A stretch of 28,581 nt of DNA from Chersky-265 sp035275285 (lineage in GTDB: Bacteria; Fibrobacterota; Fibrobacteria; UBA11236), in the NCBI GenBank assembly GCA_035275285.1, contig DATENA010000008.1, positions 1-28,581 on the forward strand. The letters are read 5' to 3'. A program made the position numbers and the translations under genes. The notes under the pieces are model-generated. The model saw only the letters and a list, made by a program, of their open reading frames with translations, was not told the origin of the DNA and made no database searches. This document shows, piece by piece, positions 22,988-28,581 of the stretch; within the stretch, counting starts at the first letter, position 1, and every line of letters starts with the position of its first letter.

Positions 22988-25363
22988 GTGGCGAGGCGGT
23001 TCCGGCGCCGGTACGTCGCCGGCGCCGCTCTCCTGATCCTGGCGGCGCTGTTCCACCGGTCCCTTCCCGATCCGCTTTTCCGGAGCCCGTATTCCACCGT
23101 GGTCATGGCCCGGGACGGCAGCCTCCTGGGCGCCAAGATCGCCGGGGACGGCCAATGGCGCTTTCCCGCCGCCCCTTGCCCCGAGCGCTTCGCCCTGGCG
23201 GCCATCGCCTACGAGGACCGCCGGTTCCGCTTCCATCCCGGCGTGGATCCCATCGCCGCGGCGCGCGCCGCCATGGCCAATCTCCGCGCGGGCAAGGTGG
23301 TGGGCGGCGCCAGCACCCTGACCATGCAGGTGATCCGCTTGTCCCGCCGGGGCAAGCCCCGCTCCTTTCCGGAAAAGATCGCGGAAGCGTTCCTGGCGGC
23401 GCGCCTGGAAATGTCCGCGGACAAGGACGCCATCCTCGCCTTGTACGCCTCGCACGCGCCCTTCGGCGGCAACGTGATCGGCGTGACGGCTGCCTCCTGG
23501 CGCTACTTCGGACGGGGACCGGAGAACCTGTCCTGGGGCGAGGCCGCATTGCTGGCCGTGCTCCCCAACAGCCCGGCCCTCATGCATCCGGGCCGCAACC
23601 GCGATCTCCTGCTGCGCAAACGCGACCGCTTGCTGGAACGCCTCCGGCGCGACGGCCGGCTGGACAGCCTTACCTGCTCCCTGGCCCGCCTGGAACCGTT
23701 GCCGGACAAGCCCATGGCGCTGCCCAGGCTGGCGCCCCATCTGGTGGAACGCCTGGCCGCGGGATCGCCGGGCTGGGCTCCGGGACTCAGTCCCGGGGAA
23801 AGGGATTCCCGGGACCGGAAAGCGGCCGCGGTGTGGCGCACCACCGTGGACGCGGATCTCCAGGCCCAGGTGAACGGGGTTCTGGACCGGCGCCGCGCGG
23901 AACTGGCGGGAGCCGGCATCCGGAACGGGGCCGTGCTGGTGCTGGACACGAGGACGGGCGCCGCCCTGGCTTACGTAGGTAACATGCCGGGTACTGCATC
24001 GGAAGAAGCGGCCGGGGGCGACGTGGACATCATCGTTTCGCCGCGCAGTACGGGCAGCCTGCTCAAGCCGTTCCTCTACGCCTCCATGCTGGAAACCGGG
24101 GAGCTCCTTCCCGGAACCCTGGTCCCGGACATCCCTTCCCAGATGGGCGGATACGCCCCGGAGAATTTCGACCGGGGCTACGAGGGCGCGGTCCCGGCCC
24201 GCATGGCCCTGGCGCGTTCCCTCAACGTCCCCGCCGTGCGCATGCTGAAGGAGTTCGGCATCGACCGGTTCCTGCACGGCTTGCGCGCCCTGGGCATGAC
24301 CACGGCGGACCGTTCCGCGGGCGATTACGGCCTGACCCTGGTATTGGGTGGGGCGGAAGGCACGCTCTGGGAACTGACGGGAATGTACGCGGGGTTGGCC
24401 CGGGAGGCGCAACGCTTCGCCGGCGGGGCGGGAACGGACGGCGCCCGCGCCGCCGTCATCGGCCCGGCGGCGGCCTGGTTCGCCTTGCAGGCCATGGCCG
24501 AAGTGTCGCGCCCGGACGCGGAGAAGAGCTGGCGCAGCTTCGCTTCCAGCCGCTGGGTGGCCTGGAAAACCGGCACCAGCTTCGGCTTCCGCGATGCCTG
24601 GGCGGTGGGCGTCACGCCCGAGTATACCGTGGGGGTCTGGATCGGCAACGCCAGCGGCCAGGGCCGCCCGGGCATGACCGGCATCCAGGTGGCCGCGCCC
24701 GTATTGTTCGAAACCTTCAACCTGCTGCCCGCGACCACGGTCTTCGACAGGCCCATGGCCTCGCTGCTGCGCATTCCGCTCTGCCGCCAAAGCGGCATGC
24801 GGCCCTCGCCCTTCTGCCCCGCGGTCGACAGCGCCTGGGTGCCGGTGGCCGGCCTGCGTACGGCATCCTGCCCCTACCATCGCTTGGTGCATCTCGATCC
24901 GGAAAGCGGATTCCAGGTCCACGACGGGTGCCAGAACGTGGCGGAGATGCGGCACACCTCCTGGTTCGTGCTGCCTCCCGCGCAGGAGTGGTACTACCGC
25001 CAGCGGCATTCCGATTACCTGCCTCTGCCCGCCTGGCGCAAGGACTGCGAAGCCGGGGCCGCGGCCCTGGGGCGCCCGCGTTCCATGGATCTGATCTACC
25101 CGCGCGGCACGGCGAAACTCTACGTCCCCGTGGATCTGGACGCGCGGCGGGGCCGCACCGTGTTCGAGGCCGTGCACCGGGATCCGGCCGCCACGGTGTT
25201 CTGGCACCTGGACCGGGAATACCTGGGCATGACCCGGGAGTTCCACAAAATGGAGATCGATCCGGGCCCGGGCAGGCACGTCCTGCTGCTGGTGGACGAC
25301 CGCGGCGAGCGCCTGGAGCATGCCTTCGAGGTATTGTCCCGGGAGGACGCCGGCGGGAAGTGA
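22988..25363 (+). CDS. pbpC: Penicillin-binding protein 1C
   Basis: A 791-residue bifunctional peptidoglycan synthase starting at GTG 22988, one base after the yfhM stop. A single membrane segment (AGAALLILAALF) is followed by the GT51 glycosyltransferase domain, with AIAYEDRRFRFHPGVDP (catalytic Glu) and GGASTLTMQ. The transpeptidase domain has the SxxK motif in STGSLLKPF (Ser357, Lys360), SLN in ARSLNVPAV and KTG in WKTGTSFGF (Lys527). The C-terminal 100 residues match the PBP1C-specific C-terminal domain. All catalytic motifs are intact. It is translationally coupled to the macroglobulin, which suggests joint action in envelope repair. Confidence 0.95.
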   Translation: MARRFRRRYVAGAALLILAALFHRSLPDPLFRSPYSTVVMARDGSLLGAKIAGDGQWRFPAAPCPERFALAAIAYEDRRFRFHPGVDPIAAARAAMANLRAGKVVGGASTLTMQVIRLSRRGKPRSFPEKIAEAFLAARLEMSADKDAILALYASHAPFGGNVIGVTAASWRYFGRGPENLSWGEAALLAVLPNSPALMHPGRNRDLLLRKRDRLLERLRRDGRLDSLTCSLARLEPLPDKPMALPRLAPHLVERLAAGSPGWAPGLSPGERDSRDRKAAAVWRTTVDADLQAQVNGVLDRRRAELAGAGIRNGAVLVLDTRTGAALAYVGNMPGTASEEAAGGDVDIIVSPRSTGSLLKPFLYASMLETGELLPGTLVPDIPSQMGGYAPENFDRGYEGAVPARMALARSLNVPAVRMLKEFGIDRFLHGLRALGMTTADRSAGDYGLTLVLGGAEGTLWELTGMYAGLAREAQRFAGGAGTDGARAAVIGPAAAWFALQAMAEVSRPDAEKSWRSFASSRWVAWKTGTSFGFRDAWAVGVTPEYTVGVWIGNASGQGRPGMTGIQVAAPVLFETFNLLPATTVFDRPMASLLRIPLCRQSGMRPSPFCPAVDSAWVPVAGLRTASCPYHRLVHLDPESGFQVHDGCQNVAEMRHTSWFVLPPAQEWYYRQRHSDYLPLPAWRKDCEAGAAALGRPRSMDLIYPRGTAKLYVPVDLDARRGRTVFEAVHRDPAATVFWHLDREYLGMTREFHKMEIDPGPGRHVLLLVDDRGERLEHAFEVLSREDAGGK

Positions 25364-25626
25364 TCCGGGGACGGAACCGACCGCCATCACCGCGCCGCCG
25401 GCGAGGCGCTGCGTCGGACCCCCCGTATTTTTCCAAGGTTTTCCGGCGCAACCTCAACTCGGGTCCGCGCAATACGGGTCCGCGAGGAATCGCGGGAATC
25501 CCCCGCTTCCCAACGCCGGGCTTGACTCCTTTCCCCTCCGCTATTTCTTTATAGGGGAATCCCGGCTTCCGATCCCGCGCCCGACCCGATCGCGGTTCCG
25601 CGCCCGGATCGGTTTGGAGTCCCCCC
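25364..25626. repeat. Intergenic region with short direct repeats
   Basis: Two copies of GGGTCCGCG (25461-25469 and 25476-25484) are 15 bp apart, and CGCGAGGAAT is followed by the similar CGCGGGAAT. A TTGACT at 25522-25527 could be the -35 of the next operon, but no -10 is well spaced (TTTATA is 20 bp away). No gene was seen. Confidence 0.35.
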
Positions 25627-27204
25627 ATGCCCGAATCCCCGGTCCGCGCGCCCCTCATCCCCCTGCTGTTCGCGGCGGCCCTGGCGCTGCTCTCCCTCCT
25701 CTTCACCTCCTGCTACATCGTCCGTCCGGGACACGGAGGAGGCAAAGCCGCGTCCGGACCGGGGCGCGCCCCGGACCCGGAGTCCATCGCGCTGCCGGCC
25801 GGCTACCGCATCGAGGTGGCCGCCTCCGGCCTCACCTTCCCCACCGCCGTCGTCTTCGACGACGCCGGGGGCACGTACGTCCTGGAAGGCGGCTATGCCA
25901 ACGGCGGGGGGCGGGACCTGCCGCGCCTGATCAAGGTGCTGAGGAAGAACGTGTTCGTCCCCATCGCCACGGGCGACAGCAACGGTCCCTGGACCGGCGC
26001 GGCCTACGCCCCTTCCCGGGACGGCGCGCCCGGGCGCGGCGCGTTCCTGGTCACCGAAGGGGGCAACCTGCGCGGCGGGCGCATCCTCCGCATCGGCATG
26101 GACGGCGGCTTGCAGGCCCTGGCGGAAGGCCTGCCCAGCCTGGGCGACCACCAGACCAACGCCCCGGTGCTGGGCCCGGACGGGATGATCTATTTCGGCC
26201 AGGGCACCGTCACCAATTCCGGCGTGGTGGGCCCGGACAACTTCAAGACCGGATGGCTGCCCTTCCACCGTACCTTGCACGATACTCCATGCCAGGACAT
26301 CATCCTCTCCGGCGTGAACTACCGGAGCGCGGATCCCTTCCAATCGGGCAAACAGAAGGACACCGTCGAGACCGGCGCCTTCTCGCCTTTCGGCGCGCCC
26401 ACCCTTCCGGGGCAGGTGGTCAAGGGAGAGGTCCCCTGCAACGGGGCCATCCTGCGCATCCCCGCGGAAGGCGGCAAGCCGGAGCTGGTGGCCTGGGGCC
26501 TGCGCAACCCCTTCGCCCTGGCCTTTTCGCCCGACGGCCGCTTCTTCGCCCTGGACAACGGCTATGATCAGCGCGGGTCCCGTCCCATCTGGGGGGCGGG
26601 CGAACTGCTCTGGGAAATCCACCAGGGAACCTGGTACGGCTGGCCGGATTTCTCCGGCCTGAAACCCGTGGACCGGGCCGAGTTCACGCCGCCCCACGGG
26701 GAGAGGCCGCAGCGGTTGCTGGAAAAGACCCCGGGCCCCTGGATGCCCACCCAGGCGTCCGCCGGCGGCGGCCCTCCGCCGGTCTCCTACCGGGACGCTC
26801 CTCCCCCCGCCCCCATGGCCTATCTCCCCGTGCACGCTTCCGCGGACGGGCTGGACTTCTCCCGGTCCCGGGAATTCGGATTCGAGAACCATGCCTTCAT
26901 CGCCGAGTTCGGGGACTTGGCGCCCTCGGCCGGCAAGGTCCTGGAGCCGGTGGGCTTCAAGGTGGTCCGCGTGGACATGGGCCGCGGCGTGGCCGAGGAT
27001 TTCGCCGTCAACCGCAAGGGCCTGGGCCCGGCCTCCAAGCTGGGAACGGGCGGCCTGGAACGCCCGGTGTCCCTGCGTTTCAGCCCCGACGGGAAATCCC
27101 TTTACGTGGTCGATTTCGGGGTCATGACGGTTTCCAAGGATGGGCCGGAAGCCCGCCAGCGGACCGGGGTCCTCTGGCGGATCTGGAAGGAGGGCGGGAA
27201 ATGA
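25627..27204 (+). CDS. Lipoprotein glucose/sorbosone-type dehydrogenase
   Basis: A 525-residue protein with a signal peptide and lipobox (LLFTSC, about Cys32). The rest forms a six-bladed beta-propeller of the glucose/sorbosone dehydrogenase type: ALPAGYRIEVAASGL, GDHQTNAPVLGPDGMIYFGQ, LRNPFALAFSPDGRFFALDN, WYGWPDFSGL and the closing blade LRFSPDGKSLYVVDFG. Family members oxidise sugars or other alcohols with PQQ in the periplasm; the substrate is unknown and PQQ use is not proven here. GGAG lies 8 bases before ATG 25627. It overlaps the following cytochrome c gene by 4 bp (ATGA), so electrons probably pass to that cytochrome. Confidence 0.8.
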   Translation: MPESPVRAPLIPLLFAAALALLSLLFTSCYIVRPGHGGGKAASGPGRAPDPESIALPAGYRIEVAASGLTFPTAVVFDDAGGTYVLEGGYANGGGRDLPRLIKVLRKNVFVPIATGDSNGPWTGAAYAPSRDGAPGRGAFLVTEGGNLRGGRILRIGMDGGLQALAEGLPSLGDHQTNAPVLGPDGMIYFGQGTVTNSGVVGPDNFKTGWLPFHRTLHDTPCQDIILSGVNYRSADPFQSGKQKDTVETGAFSPFGAPTLPGQVVKGEVPCNGAILRIPAEGGKPELVAWGLRNPFALAFSPDGRFFALDNGYDQRGSRPIWGAGELLWEIHQGTWYGWPDFSGLKPVDRAEFTPPHGERPQRLLEKTPGPWMPTQASAGGGPPPVSYRDAPPPAPMAYLPVHASADGLDFSRSREFGFENHAFIAEFGDLAPSAGKVLEPVGFKVVRVDMGRGVAEDFAVNRKGLGPASKLGTGGLERPVSLRFSPDGKSLYVVDFGVMTVSKDGPEARQRTGVLWRIWKEGGK

Positions 27205-27608
27205 AAGCGCGCATCCGCAAACCGGCGCTGGCCTGCGCGCCGGCGCCCTGGTACTTTTCATCCGGCGTCTTTTTATCCGGCATCTTTTTATCCATCGTCC
27301 TTCTTTCCATCGTCCTCTCCGGCTGCGCGGGCCGGCGCAGCGAGCCCCTGCGCGGCGCCCTGGACGTGTCCGATCCCCGCGTCGCCCACGGGCAGATCGT
27401 GTTCATGGGCAAATGCGATCGCTGCCATCCCGGCGGGGACGCGGGCCTGGGCCCTTCCCTGAACAACAAGCCGATGCCGGGTTTCATGGTCGAGTTCCAG
27501 GCGCGCCACGGCATGGGCGCCATGCCCGCTTTCGATGAGGAAGAGCTGCCCCCGCCGGATCTGGATGCCCTGGTGGCCTACCTCAAGGCCCTGCGACGGA
27601 ACGGCTGA
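27201..27608 (+). CDS. Lipoprotein cytochrome c
   Basis: A 135-residue protein. The unusual signal segment is built from a DNA tandem repeat and ends in the lipobox IVLSGC (Cys42). The haem motif C72-D-R-C75-H76 is followed by GLGPSLNNKP and the probable axial methionine in MGAMPAF. The C-terminal helix LDALVAYLKALRR completes a class I cytochrome c fold. Its start lies in the stop of the dehydrogenase gene, with AAGGAGG upstream. It should accept electrons from the dehydrogenase at the membrane. Its last 26 bp overlap the end of the opposing crcB gene. Confidence 0.9.
   Translation: MKARIRKPALACAPAPWYFSSGVFLSGIFLSIVLLSIVLSGCAGRRSEPLRGALDVSDPRVAHGQIVFMGKCDRCHPGGDAGLGPSLNNKPMPGFMVEFQARHGMGAMPAFDEEELPPPDLDALVAYLKALRRNG
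27255..27314 (+). repeat. Four 15-bp tandem repeats encoding the signal-peptide core
   Basis: Units TTTTCATCCGGCGTC, TTTTTATCCGGCATC, TTTTTATCCATCGTC and CTTCTTTCCATCGTC follow one another, coding for FSSGV-FLSGI-FLSIV-LLSIV. Each unit is five codons, so a change in copy number would keep the frame and alter only the hydrophobic length. The tract is much less GC-rich than its surroundings. Confidence 0.8.
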
Positions 27609-27972
27609 GCGCCCGGGCCGCCAGGAACCCGCCGCATGCCAGCCCGACCCCGAGGGTATTGCTCGTAAAGAGGTAGATCAGGACCGCTTTGACGTGCCCT
27701 TCGCGGATGAGGATCAGGTTCTCCAGGGCGAAGGAGGAAAAGGTGGTGTAGCCGCCCAGGATGCCCACCATCAGGAACAGCTTGAGGTTATCGGCCACCG
27801 GTTGCGAGAGGAACCAGCCGCCCAGGAACCCGATCACCAGGGATCCGCTCAAGTTGACGCACAGGGTTCCCATGGGGAAGTTCCCCGGATAGGCCGCCTG
27901 GATGCGGCTTTGCATGAAGAAGCGGAGCACCGATCCCAAGGCGCCCCCGATCCCGATCCATACCACTTGCAT
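27583..27972 (-). CDS. crcB: CrcB/Fluc fluoride ion channel
   Basis: A 129-residue membrane protein with four hydrophobic segments. Family motifs are GGALGSVLRFF, GTLCVNLSGSLVIGFL and GGYTTFSSFALE, the last carrying the pore phenylalanines and threonine. Fluc proteins work as antiparallel dimers that export fluoride. ATG 27972 has AAAGGA 7 bases upstream. The gene converges with the cytochrome c gene and shares 26 bp with it. No fluoride riboswitch could be recognised in the upstream 165 bp. Confidence 0.93.
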   Translation of the reverse strand: MQVVWIGIGGALGSVLRFFMQSRIQAAYPGNFPMGTLCVNLSGSLVIGFLGGWFLSQPVADNLKLFLMVGILGGYTTFSSFALENLILIREGHVKAVLIYLFTSNTLGVGLACGGFLAARALSRSVAGP

Positions 27973-28112
27973 GCGATGTCCTTTGCCATCGCAAAATATA
28001 GGTCGTTTTTTTTGAGATCCATGCGGAAACCGCCTTAATTGGACCGTTTTCATGGAAATAGGGCTTTTCCCCAGCATTCCCTCGCCATCCCTGGTTTTCC
28101 CCGGTGGGTGGG

Positions 28113-28135
28113 TATATTATCTGGAAAAAAAGGAG
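28113..28135 (+). promoter_or_regulatory. -10 box and ribosome site of the dsbD-like gene
   Basis: TATATTAT (28113-28120) resembles a -10 box; no clear -35 is seen. AAGGAG at 28130-28135 lies 6 bases before the TTG at 28142 and decides that start codon. The leader would be very short. Confidence 0.45.
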
Positions 28136-28141
28136 CGCCCT

Positions 28142-28581
28142 TTGCGCAATCGCATTCCCTTCCTGTTCCTTTCCCTCCTCTGCCTGGGCGCGCTTTCGGC
28201 GCCGCAGCGGGCCTCCGCCGAGCCGCCCGAGGCCCGGCATCTGGAAGCGGAACTGCTGGCCGAACCCTCCGCCATCGCCCCGGGCGGCGCCTTCTGGGCC
28301 GGCCTCCATCTCAAGCTCGAGCCCCATTGGCATGTCTATTGGAAGAATCCCGGGGACGCGGGCCTGCCCGTCTCCCTGGAATGGACGCTCCCGGAAGGAT
28401 TCAAGGCGGGAAGCATCCAATGGCCCCATCCCGAACGCATCGAAGTCCCCCCGCTGATGAACTTCGGTTATGCAGGGGAGGTCCTGCTCCCCGTGCAAAT
28501 CACCACGCCCGCCGCTTTGCCCGCAGGCATGGTCAAACTCAAGGCCAAGGCCAAATGGGTGGTCTGCAACGAAATCTGCCT
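28142..28581 (+). CDS. DsbD/ScsB-type protein, periplasmic N-terminal domain (cut by window edge)
   Basis: The first 146 codons are present. From TTG 28142 the protein starts with a signal peptide (RNRIPFLFLSLLCLGALSA). The N-terminal domain of the DsbD/ScsB family follows: HWHVYWKNPGDAGLPVSLEW, LPEGFKAGSIQWPHPER, LMNFGYAGEVLLPVQI and KAKAKWVVCNEICL, whose two cysteines match the conserved C-x3-C pair of the family. Such proteins carry electrons across the inner membrane to periplasmic thiol proteins. The membrane and thioredoxin domains would lie to the right of the window. Confidence 0.85.
   Translation, partial: MRNRIPFLFLSLLCLGALSAPQRASAEPPEARHLEAELLAEPSAIAPGGAFWAGLHLKLEPHWHVYWKNPGDAGLPVSLEWTLPEGFKAGSIQWPHPERIEVPPLMNFGYAGEVLLPVQITTPAALPAGMVKLKAKAKWVVCNEIC

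Noticed and set aside
17161..23205. Very long minus-strand open frame (over 2000 codons) opposite yfhM and pbpC
   Set aside because: It is antisense to a macroglobulin gene with all its motifs; in very GC-rich genes the complementary frame rarely meets stop codons. Its translation is low-complexity and His/Gly/Val-rich with no domain.
25549..27261. Minus-strand open frame opposite the sugar dehydrogenase gene
   Set aside because: Antisense shadow of a clear beta-propeller gene in GC-rich DNA.
27973..28100. Possible fluoride riboswitch before crcB
   Set aside because: The conserved core sequences of the crcB RNA motif could not be found; only a small GCGG/CCGC hairpin is present.
1..28581. 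CRISPR arrays, tRNA and rRNA genes
   Set aside because: No regularly spaced repeats and no tRNA or rRNA signatures were recognised by eye; a dedicated search could still find a weak tRNA.

Overview
The window looks like chromosomal DNA from a GC-rich diderm (Gram-negative) bacterium. The diderm call rests on many lipobox signal peptides, a YfhM/PBP1C pair, a DsbD-type periplasmic protein and candidate outer-membrane barrel domains. The phylum cannot be fixed from the sequence. The secreted ricin-type lectin and the many secreted lipoproteins would suit Fibrobacterota or a similar environmental lineage, but that is only a guess. No rRNA, tRNA or CRISPR array was recognised.

The left part (about 1-15.9 kb) is a patchwork of intact small modules and decayed gene pieces. 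It opens with the end of an IS3-type element that cuts a secreted-protein gene. Then come a UbiA prenyltransferase, an ArsR/SRPBCC pair, a graveyard of fragments (a HigA-like antitoxin tail, an oxoprolinase/hydantoinase B piece, a collapsed RibD), a secreted lectin-like protein, an XRE regulator, a VOC fragment and an intact TacA/TacT-type toxin-antitoxin pair. The antitoxin-tail plus oxoprolinase-piece junction occurs twice, near 2.6 kb and 15.5 kb. A 179-bp palindromic MITE with 18-bp inverted repeats lies at 14.14-14.32 kb.

Inside this patchwork is the most interesting locus, a minus-strand operon at 7.27-12.11 kb. It encodes an ECF-like sigma factor, a membrane anti-sigma factor with a zinc-binding motif, an exported caspase-like protease with a C-terminal region that looks like an outer-membrane barrel, and a large lipoprotein. 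Each adjacent pair overlaps by 4 bp, so the four products are probably made together. A signalling or proteolytic device of the cell envelope is a reasonable inference. An exported phosphodiesterase-like enzyme lies upstream on the same strand.

The right part (15.9-28.6 kb) is compact, very GC-rich and free of recognised fragments. It holds a degenerate HD-GYP protein, a 1921-residue alpha-2-macroglobulin lipoprotein followed 1 bp later by penicillin-binding protein 1C, a lipoprotein sugar dehydrogenase overlapping a lipoprotein cytochrome c, a CrcB/Fluc fluoride channel on the opposite strand, and the start of a DsbD/ScsB-type protein cut by the window edge.
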